From CALXXL01 sp034926605 (GTDB taxonomy: Bacteria; Verrucomicrobiota; Lentisphaeria; Victivallales; Victivallaceae), in assembly GCA_034926605.1 (NCBI GenBank), contig JAYFQV010000006.1, positions 62,001 through 126,000 on the forward strand: 64,000 nt of DNA, read 5' to 3'. The position numbers and the translations under genes were made by a program. This document shows positions 40,475 through 48,715 of the stretch, one piece after another (the stretch's first letter is position 1; each line of letters starts with the position of its first letter). Below the pieces are notes generated by a model. It saw nothing but the letters and a program-made list of their open reading frames with translations. It was not told where the DNA came from and did not search any database.

Positions 40475-42298
40475 ATGAGCGAAGCACCAATATACAGCGA
40501 AAGCACTATCGTAACCCTCGAATCCCTCGAGCACATTCGCAAGCGTCCGGGTATGTACATCGGGCGTCTTGGCGACGGTTCAAACCCCAGCGATGGCATA
40601 TACATACTGCTCAAGGAGGTTGTGGACAACAGCATCGATGAATTCATCATGGGAGCCGGCAGGCGTATCGATGTTCTGCGGGACGGCAACCGCGTTTCGG
40701 TGCGCGACTACGGCCGCGGCATCCCGCTGGGGAAACTGGTGGAATGCGTGTCGGTGATGAACACCGGCGGCAAATACAGCAACGAAGCCTTCCAGTTTTC
40801 GGTGGGACTTAACGGCGTAGGCACCAAGGCGGTGAACGCGCTTTCCGAAGTGTTCATAGCCCGTTCGGTACGCGAGGGCAAGTTCCACGAGGTAGAGTTC
40901 CGGCGCGGCGTGCTGGTGCGCGACGAAACCGGTGAGACCACAGAAAAGGACGGCACCCTGGTGATCTTTACCCCGGACCCCGAAATGTTCCCCGACTATT
41001 CATTTCGCGACGAGTATGTGGAACGCCGCATGTGGATGTACGCCTACCTGAACTCCGGACTTTCCATCTATTACAACGGTCAGCGTTTCTATTCCCAGAA
41101 CGGCCTCAAGGATCTGCTGGAGTTCGAATGCGGCGACGACCGGCTTTACGATGTCATTTTCTACAAGTCAAAAACCATTGAGTTTGCCCTCACCCATTCC
41201 AACAACTACGGCGAAAACTGTTTCTCGTTTGTAAACGGCCAGTTCACCGGCGACGGCGGCACCCATCTGTCGGCGTTCAAAGAGGGCGTGCTAAAGGCGA
41301 TCAACGCCTACAGCGGCAAAAGCTATAAGGCCGACGACGTGCGCGACGGCATGGCCGGCGCCATCGCAATAAAACACCCGGAGCCGACCTTCGAGTCGCA
41401 GACCAAGAACAAGCTGGGCAACACCGATGTGAAAGGCCCGGTGGTTTCCGCCGTGGCCAGGGAGGTGGAGGACTTCCTCCACAAAAACCGCGAAATCGCC
41501 GAAGTGCTGATGGACAAGGTTTCCCGCAACGAGCAATTGCACCGCCAGATTCAGGACGCCAAAAAGAAGTCGCGCGAAGCCATCAAAAAGACCACGCTTC
41601 GCATTCCCAAGCTGAAGGACTGCAAATTCCACCGCGGCGACAAACCGCACAAGAACCATCCGGCACCGGACACCATGATCTTCCTGACCGAGGGCGACTC
41701 CGCGGCCGGAAGCCTTGAAAAATGCCGCGACGTCACCTCGCAGGCGATTTTCGCGCTTAAGGGCAAACCCCTCAACTGCTTCGGCATGGGGCGGGACAAG
41801 CTTTACAGCAACGACGAACTGCTGTTCATCACCCAGGCGCTCGGCGTGGACAACGAGGTGGACAACTTGCGCTATGACAAGATCGTAATAGCCACCGACG
41901 CCGACGTCGACGGCATGCATATCCGGAACCTGCTGATGACGTTCTTCCTTACCTACTTCGAACAGCTGGTTCTGGCCGGCCATCTCTATGTGCTGGAAAC
42001 GCCGCTTTTCCGCGTGAGATTGAAAGAGGGTAAACCGGTATACTGCTACAGCGAGTCCGAACGCGACGCCGCGGTAAAACAACTCGGCAAAAAGTCCGAG
42101 ATCACCCGATTCAAGGGGCTCGGAGAAATCTCTCCGGACGACTTCGGCGAGTTCATAGGCGAAAACATCAAACTGCTCCCGGTCACCTTGGACAACATGC
42201 GCAACGTGCCGGACATCCTGGCGTTCTACATGGGTAACAACACCCCCGAACGCCGGGAATACATCATGAACAACCTCGAGGTGCCGGATTATGAGTGA
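40475..42298 (+). CDS. parE: DNA topoisomerase IV subunit B (ParE-type)
   Basis: A 607-residue type IIA topoisomerase ATPase subunit. The GHKL domain shows LEHIRKRPGMYIGRLG, VVDNSIDEF, VRDYGRGIPLG and VGLNGVGTKAVNALS. The TOPRIM domain has LTEGDSAAGS near residue 405 and ATDADVDGMHI near 475. With ParC it decatenates daughter chromosomes. Its stop overlaps the parC start by eight nt, so the subunits are coupled. Sequence features match the ParE/second-topoisomerase branch rather than GyrB, which should be elsewhere. Confidence 0.93.
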   Translation: MSEAPIYSESTIVTLESLEHIRKRPGMYIGRLGDGSNPSDGIYILLKEVVDNSIDEFIMGAGRRIDVLRDGNRVSVRDYGRGIPLGKLVECVSVMNTGGKYSNEAFQFSVGLNGVGTKAVNALSEVFIARSVREGKFHEVEFRRGVLVRDETGETTEKDGTLVIFTPDPEMFPDYSFRDEYVERRMWMYAYLNSGLSIYYNGQRFYSQNGLKDLLEFECGDDRLYDVIFYKSKTIEFALTHSNNYGENCFSFVNGQFTGDGGTHLSAFKEGVLKAINAYSGKSYKADDVRDGMAGAIAIKHPEPTFESQTKNKLGNTDVKGPVVSAVAREVEDFLHKNREIAEVLMDKVSRNEQLHRQIQDAKKKSREAIKKTTLRIPKLKDCKFHRGDKPHKNHPAPDTMIFLTEGDSAAGSLEKCRDVTSQAIFALKGKPLNCFGMGRDKLYSNDELLFITQALGVDNEVDNLRYDKIVIATDADVDGMHIRNLLMTFFLTYFEQLVLAGHLYVLETPLFRVRLKEGKPVYCYSESERDAAVKQLGKKSEITRFKGLGEISPDDFGEFIGENIKLLPVTLDNMRNVPDILAFYMGNNTPERREYIMNNLEVPDYE

Positions 42299-44813
42299 CG
42301 AGGAAAAACAGGTCTTCGCCGCCGACGGTGAAGTGATGTCGGCATACGAGGCGGAGGCTCTGGCCGCCAACGAGCGCGAGGCTGAAAAAACAATCGGCGC
42401 CAATTCTTATTTTCGCGGCATGTTCGACCGCAACTATCTGGAATACGCCGCCTACACCATCAAAGACCGCGCGATTCCCAATGTGGACGACGGTTTGAAA
42501 CCGGTCCAGCGCCGCATCCTGTGGGCGATGCACCGCATCGACGACGGGCGTACCCACAAGGCCGCTTTCGTGGTCGGCGAAGTGATGGGCAAATACCATC
42601 CGCACGGCGACGCCTCCATTGCCGGCGCGCTGGTGGTGCTGGCCAATAAGGAATATTTCATAAGAAAACAGGGCAACTTCGGCAATATCTTCACCGGTTC
42701 AAGCGCCGCCGCGGTACGTTATATCGAATGCGGACTTTCCGAACTCGGGCGCGAAGTGCTGTTCAATGACGACATCACCGAACTGGTCGACACCTACGAC
42801 GGCCGTAACCGCGAACCGGTGATTCTGCCGGTAAAAATTCCGGCCCTGCTGATGCTCGGCTCCGACGGCATCGCCGCCGGCATGGCCACCAAAATACTGC
42901 CGCATAATTTCAACGAGGTGATCGAAGCCCAGATCGCCGAGCTTGAAGGCCGCCCGTTCGAACTCTATCCGGATTTCCAGCAGGGCGGACTTATGGATGT
43001 CTCCGAGTACGCCGACGGCAACGGGCGCATCGTACTGCGCGCCCGCATCGAAATAAAAGACCGCAAACTGTATATCCGCGAAATCCCGGCCACCACCACC
43101 ACAGAAAGTCTGATCGCCAGCATCGAACGCGAAGCCGAAAAGGGCCGCATCAAAATCGCTTCGGTAAACGATTATACCACCAAAGAGGTTGAGATCGAGG
43201 TGGTGCCGACCCGCGGCTACGACCCGGAAAAAGCGATGAACGCGCTCTATATGTACACCGATTGCTCGGTGTCGATTTCTCCGAACCTCACCGTGATCCG
43301 GGACAACCGCCCCACGGTTATGAGCGTTACCGAAGTAATCAAACGCAACACCGCCAAACTGCTGGAATACCTGAATCGCGAACTGGATATCGACCTGGAC
43401 CGCCAGAACGAACTGCACCACGCGAAGACACTGGCTCAGATATTCTTCGAGAATCGCATCTACAAGCGTATCGAAGAATGCAAAAGCCAGAGTGAGGAAT
43501 ACGCCGAAGTTCATGCAGGCCTCGCGCCATTCCGCGACATGCTTCGGAGGGATGTCACCGATGAGGACATCGACAAGCTTCTGGCGCTTCCGGTACGCCG
43601 GATCAGCCGATTCGACATTGAAAAGAACCAGCAGGAACTGCGCGAGATCGAAAAAAAGATTTCCGCCATACGCAAGCATCTGGCCAATCTCAAGGGCTAC
43701 GCCAAGGACTACCTGAACGCGCTGCTGACGAAATACGGCCCCATGTTCCCGCGCCGCACCGAGATCGAAAAACTTGAAAAGATCGACCGCAAGGCGGCGG
43801 CGCTATCCAACATCCGTGTCTACTGGGACCGCAAGAATTGCTATATCGGCACCTCCGTCAAGAGTGACGACTTTGTGATGGTCAGCGAATTCGACCAGCT
43901 TCTCTGCGTGGAGCGTTCCGGACGCTACAAAATAATCAACACGCCGGATAAAATATTCATCGACCGCCTTTACGAATTCCGCAAGCAGGATTCCGAGACC
44001 GAGTTCGGCGTGATCTACCGCGATATAAAATCCGGCAAGTGCTACGGCAAACGCAGTACCATCGCAAAGTTCATCACCGACCGCGAGTATAACCTCTGCC
44101 CGCCGAAGTGTCGCCTTGAGCTGTTCACCCCATGCCCCAATGCCGTTTATACCATAAAGTCCGAAGGTAAAAAGCCGGCGGAAGAACTCAATCTTATGAC
44201 ACTTCCGCGCCGCTCAGCCAAAGCGCGCGGCATCCTGATCGGCGCCAAGATAGCAAAACTCAATTTCAAACGCTATCTGACCGAGGAAGAATTCGCCGCC
44301 GCTGCGGCCGCCGAGTCGGCCGCGTCCGAACCGGAGGATAACGAACCAGAGGATGGCGAAACCGTTATTCCGCAGATCGAGACGGAAGTATCTGACGCCA
44401 AAATGGTCGCCGCCCCGGAACCGGAAAGCTCTCAGACGATGAACGCCGACTCCGGGCAGCAGGAATATGAGACCAGGCCGGAACCCGTAACGGAAGCGGA
44501 ACCACTACCGCCGAAGGCCGCTTCCGACACGCCGGAAATCATTGTCGATGCCACGGACACGAAGCCGGAAGACACGCCGGAACCGGCTCCGGACGAAAAG
44601 CAGGGGTTGCTGCCGCGATCCGGAGATGAACCGGAACCGCAAATGGAACTCAAAAATAAGAAGCAAAAACCGCGAGTCCGCAAAGCGAAACCGTCAGCCA
44701 AGCCTGCCGTTGACAAGACCGCGACACTGGAACCTATGGAAAATCAACCGACCGGCGACAGCGAAAAAAAGGAAGATGACTTCGGCATCGTCCAACCCGA
44801 ATTCGGATTCTGA
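42291..44813 (+). CDS. parC: DNA topoisomerase IV subunit A (ParC-type) with acidic Pro-rich tail
   Basis: An 840-residue breakage-reunion subunit. The N-terminal domain has DGLKPVQRRILWAMHRID, KYHPHGDASIAGALV and the catalytic Tyr144 in AAAVRYIECG. The positions equal to E. coli ParC Ser80 and Glu84 are Ala and Gly. The C-terminal domain is short (about residues 510-670), keeps only part of a pinwheel and lacks the gyrase box, which agrees with ParC rather than GyrA. Residues about 675-840 are low-complexity, rich in E, P, A and then K (NKKQKPRVRKAKPSAKPAVD), perhaps a flexible or DNA-contacting tail. Confidence 0.92.
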   Translation: MSDEEKQVFAADGEVMSAYEAEALAANEREAEKTIGANSYFRGMFDRNYLEYAAYTIKDRAIPNVDDGLKPVQRRILWAMHRIDDGRTHKAAFVVGEVMGKYHPHGDASIAGALVVLANKEYFIRKQGNFGNIFTGSSAAAVRYIECGLSELGREVLFNDDITELVDTYDGRNREPVILPVKIPALLMLGSDGIAAGMATKILPHNFNEVIEAQIAELEGRPFELYPDFQQGGLMDVSEYADGNGRIVLRARIEIKDRKLYIREIPATTTTESLIASIEREAEKGRIKIASVNDYTTKEVEIEVVPTRGYDPEKAMNALYMYTDCSVSISPNLTVIRDNRPTVMSVTEVIKRNTAKLLEYLNRELDIDLDRQNELHHAKTLAQIFFENRIYKRIEECKSQSEEYAEVHAGLAPFRDMLRRDVTDEDIDKLLALPVRRISRFDIEKNQQELREIEKKISAIRKHLANLKGYAKDYLNALLTKYGPMFPRRTEIEKLEKIDRKAAALSNIRVYWDRKNCYIGTSVKSDDFVMVSEFDQLLCVERSGRYKIINTPDKIFIDRLYEFRKQDSETEFGVIYRDIKSGKCYGKRSTIAKFITDREYNLCPPKCRLELFTPCPNAVYTIKSEGKKPAEELNLMTLPRRSAKARGILIGAKIAKLNFKRYLTEEEFAAAAAAESAASEPEDNEPEDGETVIPQIETEVSDAKMVAAPEPESSQTMNADSGQQEYETRPEPVTEAEPLPPKAASDTPEIIVDATDTKPEDTPEPAPDEKQGLLPRSGDEPEPQMELKNKKQKPRVRKAKPSAKPAVDKTATLEPMENQPTGDSEKKEDDFGIVQPEFGF

Positions 44814-45110
44814 TTATTTTACGCGGCAGCGATAAGCCACTGTTTTTCCGTCGAGGTCTTTGCAGATTTTAACCACCCCTAATTCGCGTGTTCCGCCATC
44901 GTCCACCACCAGTGTGCCCGGCGATGGCGCTTCCGGTGAAGTGATGAGAAACACCGTGTCGTCCGAACGTGAACCCAATCCGGAGGTTTCGGCGCTTACC
45001 TCCGGCATCGAAAGCGCCCACGCCCGCACGGTGCGGTATTTCCGTTTGCCGTCGGCAAAGCCGTCCGGAATTTTCAGTATGATCTTCTGATTAAAACGCG
45101 GCTTCAACAT
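44814..45110 (-). CDS. Small protein paired with the portal-like gene (possible head-tail joining protein)
   Basis: A 98-residue protein starting MLKPRFNQKIILKIPDGFAD, then KRKYRTVRAWALSMPEV, with many beta-forming segments to FLITSPEA and VAYRCRVK. ATG 45110 overlaps the end of the portal-like gene by 20 bp, so the two are coupled. In tailed-phage genomes, a short beta-rich protein after the portal often joins head and tail; that comparison rests on size, context and beta content only. It converges on parC with no gap. Confidence 0.5.
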   Translation of the reverse strand: MLKPRFNQKIILKIPDGFADGKRKYRTVRAWALSMPEVSAETSGLGSRSDDTVFLITSPEAPSPGTLVVDDGGTRELGVVKICKDLDGKTVAYRCRVK

Positions 45111-46506
45111 GATCCGAATCTTTCTCCAGCCCGGCCAACAGCGCGTCACGCTCGTCGGCCGGCAGTTTCTGATATTTTTCCAAAAGCGTCACCGCAGCAC
45201 GAGCCACCGCATTACGGTAAGCCGGAACTTGCGATATCTGGCTGAGCTGCAGCAATCCTTCGATCGAGTTCTTGAGATCGATCACCGCGAAATCGCGATT
45301 GTAAGACACCTCGGGTACGGTGACGGTTGGATCGTAGAGATTGAGCAGCTTCCACGCGGCGGTCTCCAGCTGTTCCAGCAACTCCACCCGGCAGGCGAGA
45401 AACTGGCGGACATGCTGATAATCCCATGCCTTGCTCTCGGCGGTCTGCGGTGTGCGCGTCTCTTTTTGAAGGGCCAGTCCGACCGCATCGAACATCTCGC
45501 GCTTGAGCATGGCGTTCTCCTCGCGTATCTGCCCAGTCTCCACTCCGGCGGGCGAAATATAGCGGCTGATGCCTTTTTCCTCGCAGGTCTCCCATATGGC
45601 GGCGGTGCGGGCGAGCACCCGGCTGAATTTCTCGCCGCGCCCGGTGCCATCGGCGGCGGGGGTGCGTTCGGACTTGCGGGCGAAACTCTCCGGGATCACC
45701 AGCAGGCCGAACATCTGCTTGATGATATTCATCTGGGCTTCTGACTCATTGTTGAGAATGGCGTCCGATATACGCACCACGTCCTCAAACCAATGCGCGG
45801 CGTCCAGACCGAAGCCGTCCGGCTCCTGCGCGCATACCAGCGGCACCCGTCCGAGATTATGCCGTCCGGAACCGGCAAGCACGATCTGTCCACCGGGCGA
45901 ATTGAGTTCGAACAGCTGCCAGCCGTCGCGGGTCCAAAGGCGGCGGCGGCGGCGTTCGACGGCAGGGTTGAACGGGTCCGAATTGATAAGAGCTTTTTCC
46001 TCCACCAGCGCCCACAGCAACAGACCGTCGTCGCCTACGGCGTAGTCGGGCACCGAAAGCGGTGAAAGCGCACGTACACCGGGTCGCAAGCGTTCGCGCC
46101 GCTTGCGTTCGAGCGTTACCTCGCCGTTGAAAGCCGGCATGTCGACCAGCAAAAATGCCGCGCCATAGACATTGAGCAGCGTGGAGAACTGGCACATCAC
46201 CTCATCCACCCGCAGACCGTCTCTGGAGAAGTCCTCGACCAGCTCCGGGGCGGCATGACGGCGTTCGGGCGGAGTGGCCAGCGCAAACTGTGTGATCAGC
46301 CGTGCCAGCTTGCGCGGATAATTGAAATAACAGGCGCGGGCGCGGCGCTCCTCGAATTCAAGGTCAATTTCGGAAACGTGGCGAATCAGCGCCCGGTCTA
46401 TATACTCGGTTCCGCCCGAGTAGGCGGAACGGCAATGTTCCCAAATCGCGCGGTTTCTGCGACAGCGGGGATGTTCGCGCCGGAAAACGAAATTGTAGTC
46501 CATCAT
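45091..46506 (-). CDS. Phage portal-like protein (DUF4055-like), isolated
   Basis: A 471-residue soluble protein. The plan resembles DUF4055-type portal proteins: an N-terminal helical part (YSGGTEYIDRALIRHVSEID, RARACYFNYPRKLARLITQF), a beta part with VYGAAFLLVDMPAF and LSVPDYAVGDDGLLLWALVE, HNLGRVPLVCAQEPDGFGLD, then a helical crown with ILNNESEAQMNIIKQMFGLL. Portals form the dodecameric DNA gate of tailed phages. No terminase, protease or capsid gene is nearby; flanks are parC and a secreted protein. It may be a domesticated phage gene or a relic. AAGGAG precedes two adjacent ATGs (46506 and 46503); either may be used. Confidence 0.5.
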   Translation of the reverse strand: MMDYNFVFRREHPRCRRNRAIWEHCRSAYSGGTEYIDRALIRHVSEIDLEFEERRARACYFNYPRKLARLITQFALATPPERRHAAPELVEDFSRDGLRVDEVMCQFSTLLNVYGAAFLLVDMPAFNGEVTLERKRRERLRPGVRALSPLSVPDYAVGDDGLLLWALVEEKALINSDPFNPAVERRRRRLWTRDGWQLFELNSPGGQIVLAGSGRHNLGRVPLVCAQEPDGFGLDAAHWFEDVVRISDAILNNESEAQMNIIKQMFGLLVIPESFARKSERTPAADGTGRGEKFSRVLARTAAIWETCEEKGISRYISPAGVETGQIREENAMLKREMFDAVGLALQKETRTPQTAESKAWDYQHVRQFLACRVELLEQLETAAWKLLNLYDPTVTVPEVSYNRDFAVIDLKNSIEGLLQLSQISQVPAYRNAVARAAVTLLEKYQKLPADERDALLAGLEKDSDHVEAAF

Positions 46507-46531
46507 GGTCTCCTTGCGTTGGTTTTACAAT

Positions 46532-46560
46532 TTGCATTGTGTCAACCATGATGCTATATT
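46532..46560 (+). promoter_or_regulatory. Promoter of the secreted hypothetical protein
   Basis: TTGCAT (46532-46537), 17 bp, TATATT (46555-46560), then AAAAAGGAG and ATG 46583. Confidence 0.65.
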
Positions 46561-46582
46561 CCAAATATAAAAAGGAGAACAT

Positions 46583-47686
46583 ATGAGGAAGATTCCGATT
46601 ATCGCCATGATACTGCCTCTTGCAATTGCCGCGGCCGAAGCGGATGTTAAAGTCGAGGATTTTTTTGGACCCGAGTATTCTTGTGTGCATCATGTCGACA
46701 TGGCCGGCTATGAAACGTTGTTCAATGCTACGACCGAGGCCGGAAAGAAGAAAATTACCGACCCTCGCAAAGAGGACAGTTATGTAGAAACACGCAAGGA
46801 AGTCTTCAATTGGCTTCGGCTGTCCGGAATCCCGCGTATCCGGGAATTCGGGATCGCCCAACGCAATCTTGAAGTCAACGGCAGCAAAATGATAATCACC
46901 AGATTTCGGGCACTCACCACCGCCGCAGCGTCCCACGACCTGCTCACCGTCCTCGCCAGCGAGAACCCGGCTGACATTGATTGGATAGCCGCACTTCCGC
47001 AGGATGTCACCTTTGCCGTCAGTGGCACAATAAGCATGCGGAAATTGTGGGATGCCGTGATGCCGATATACTCAAAAATGGGATCAATTCTTTTCCTAAT
47101 GGAGCGCCTGCAGGCAAATATCGGTCAAGACGAACTATTGGACTCAATCGAAGGACGATTCGGGTTTGCGCTTAACATAGTCAATGTATCGGGAGAATTC
47201 CCGCATGTAAAATTGCTTATATCCCTACCGGACCGCAATGGCACTCTTCATAATATGATGAAATCATGCGGACTGCAATCAATATCGGGCACCGGAGACA
47301 CTCTGCTCAACAGCGAAGGCAACTACATCGTACGACTTTCTCCGGGACGTGTCGACATATATTCTGAGATTGTTTCAGTCGGATCGGCGTTTGAATACTA
47401 TACCGGGACAAAGTCTCGTCTCGGAGATTCATCCGATTTCAAGGCTATGCGCAACACCATTGGCGACTCCGGCAATCTGGCTATATGGGTAGCCCGGAAC
47501 ACATTATCGTCAAATTTCGAATCCAAGGATCGTTGCAATCCGGCACCTGGAATGAACGCGCCAGTGCTGGCGGTGGCCTATCTCTCCGACACCCACTGTG
47601 ACTTCACTCTCATCTCAGGAATCGGACCGCAATTTATAACATGGGTAACCCTGGCACTAAGCCCTAACATGGAATTTGAGTTTTAG
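46583..47686 (+). CDS. Secreted hypothetical protein, 367 aa
   Basis: Not recognised as a named family. A cleavable signal peptide (MRKIPIIAMILPLAIAAAEA) is followed by a soluble protein with alternating helices and strands. Segments ADIDWIAALPQDVTFAVSGT, SIEGRFGFALNIVNVSGEFP and GNYIVRLSPGRVDIYSEIVS, and the overall size, recall DUF3352-type secreted proteins, but I cannot confirm this. AAAAGGAG and a clear promoter support expression. It is transcribed alone, divergent from the portal-like gene. Confidence 0.6.
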   Translation: MRKIPIIAMILPLAIAAAEADVKVEDFFGPEYSCVHHVDMAGYETLFNATTEAGKKKITDPRKEDSYVETRKEVFNWLRLSGIPRIREFGIAQRNLEVNGSKMIITRFRALTTAAASHDLLTVLASENPADIDWIAALPQDVTFAVSGTISMRKLWDAVMPIYSKMGSILFLMERLQANIGQDELLDSIEGRFGFALNIVNVSGEFPHVKLLISLPDRNGTLHNMMKSCGLQSISGTGDTLLNSEGNYIVRLSPGRVDIYSEIVSVGSAFEYYTGTKSRLGDSSDFKAMRNTIGDSGNLAIWVARNTLSSNFESKDRCNPAPGMNAPVLAVAYLSDTHCDFTLISGIGPQFITWVTLALSPNMEFEF

Positions 47687-48013
47687 AAACGTCTACAGAC
47701 ACTGCTATCGCGATTCGCCTTCCCCGACGCAAGCTTACACATCGTCTTGCCCGTGCCGACGGTCAACTCCGATTCGCTCCGCAGCCAGACCGACACCGCG
47801 GCGAACTTCGCCATCACATCATCATTACCCGCTACGTAGCTCCCGGAATATGATTTTTGCGAACATCAGCCTCCTTGATGCATTCATACGCATATATTAC
47901 GTGCTGTACCCGTAATTGCATAATGTAAATGCCAGTTGCAAACAATATGACTGTTTTTTTTGCCGGAACTCTTTTGCTGGAAATAAAATTTCCCACTTTT
48001 TCAGCTTCGTAGT
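47687..48013. other. Intergenic stretch without a recognisable gene
   Basis: Between the secreted hypothetical and the tRNA-Lys promoter. The short open frames here, including one that reads through the tRNA on the minus strand, lack ribosome sites and protein-like composition. No strong terminator hairpin is seen. Confidence 0.6.
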
Positions 48014-48041
48014 TTGAAAAGTTATGATTTTGGTCTATTTT
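48014..48041 (+). promoter_or_regulatory. Promoter of tRNA-Lys
   Basis: TTGAAA (48014-48019), 16 bp, TATTTT (48036-48041), 18 bp before the tRNA; it may also read into rpmB. Confidence 0.65.
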
Positions 48042-48059
48042 AAAGAGCATACAGCTGGC

Positions 48060-48135
48060 GGGTTGATAGCTCAGTCGGTAGAGCATCGCCCTTTTAAGGC
48101 GGTGGTCCCGGGTTCGAGTCCCGGTCAACTCACCA
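48060..48135 (+). tRNA. tRNA-Lys (anticodon TTT)
   Basis: Acceptor GGGTTGA/TCAACTC, D-stem GCTC/GAGC, anticodon stem TCGCC/GGCGG with loop CTTTTAA (anticodon TTT), T-arm CCGGG TTCGAGT CCCGG, discriminator A and an encoded CCA (48133-48135). rpmB follows 40 bp later. Confidence 0.96.
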
Positions 48136-48175
48136 TTTTTTGCTGGATTTACATTTAACATGATGAGGTAATAAT

Positions 48176-48403
48176 ATGAGCAACGTTTGCATGATGTGCG
48201 GCAAGGCCCGCGCCGAGGGCGGCCGGATCACCCGCAAAGGTTTGGCCAAGAAGGCCGGCGGTATCGGTCTGCATGTGGTGAAGAACGTCAAGCGCACTTT
48301 CCATCCGAACATCCAGAGCGTGCGCGTGATTGTCAACGGACAGGTCAAGCGCGTACGTCTCTGCGCCGCCTGCATCCGCACCGGAAACTTCGTCAAAGCT
48401 TAA
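48176..48403 (+). CDS. rpmB: 50S ribosomal protein L28
   Basis: A 75-residue large-subunit protein. MSNVCMMCGKARAEGGRITR and RTFHPNIQSVRV are L28 hallmarks. CMMCG and LCAAC give two CxxC pairs, so this is the zinc-binding (C+) form. GAGGT precedes the ATG. It is not next to rpmG, its common partner elsewhere, but 40 bp after tRNA-Lys, and may share its transcript. A terminator follows. Confidence 0.96.
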   Translation: MSNVCMMCGKARAEGGRITRKGLAKKAGGIGLHVVKNVKRTFHPNIQSVRVIVNGQVKRVRLCAACIRTGNFVKA

Positions 48404-48419
48404 GCTTACCGGTAGTAAG

Positions 48420-48447
48420 AAGGCCGCCACATGGTGCGGCCTTTTTT
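48420..48447 (+). terminator. Terminator of rpmB
   Basis: AAGGCCGC (48420-48427) pairs with GCGGCCTT (48436-48443); T-run follows. Confidence 0.85.
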
Positions 48448-48507
48448 ATTTTTAAATTGCAACCAATCTTCTTACCACATTGCGACTTCGGTATTTAAAA
48501 GAGAGAG

Positions 48508-48573
48508 GGCGTTGCGCATTTCCCCTTCGTCCGGCCGGACGACTCCTCCTATCCACGCGGCGCAACGCCTTTT
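48508..48573. other. Structured element: long inverted repeat enclosing a 14-bp palindrome
   Basis: GGCGTTGCGC (48508-48517) is exactly inverted at 48560-48569. Between them lies CGTCCGGCCGGACG (48528-48541), a perfect palindrome. On the plus strand the outer stem is followed by TTTTATTGTT, so it could end a small RNA or a read-through transcript. It lies in the 312-bp gap between convergent rpmB and the kinase gene; the remainder of that gap is AT-rich and shows nothing else. Confidence 0.5.
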
Positions 48574-48715
48574 ATTGTTAACACTATCATTTAAAAATCG
48601 CTTTTCAAGTAATTTATTGATAGTTTTGAAAATAAACGAAAAACAAAAACAATAATTAATATCAATAATATGAACAGCAGGTGCAAAAATATCTGAATCT
48701 TGAGTTCCGGCACGT

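Noticed and set aside
47832..48161. Minus-strand ORF of 109 codons near tRNA-Lys
   Set aside because: It reads through the tRNA on the wrong strand; GTRTRDHRLKRAMLYRLSYQ is the usual antisense-tRNA artefact.
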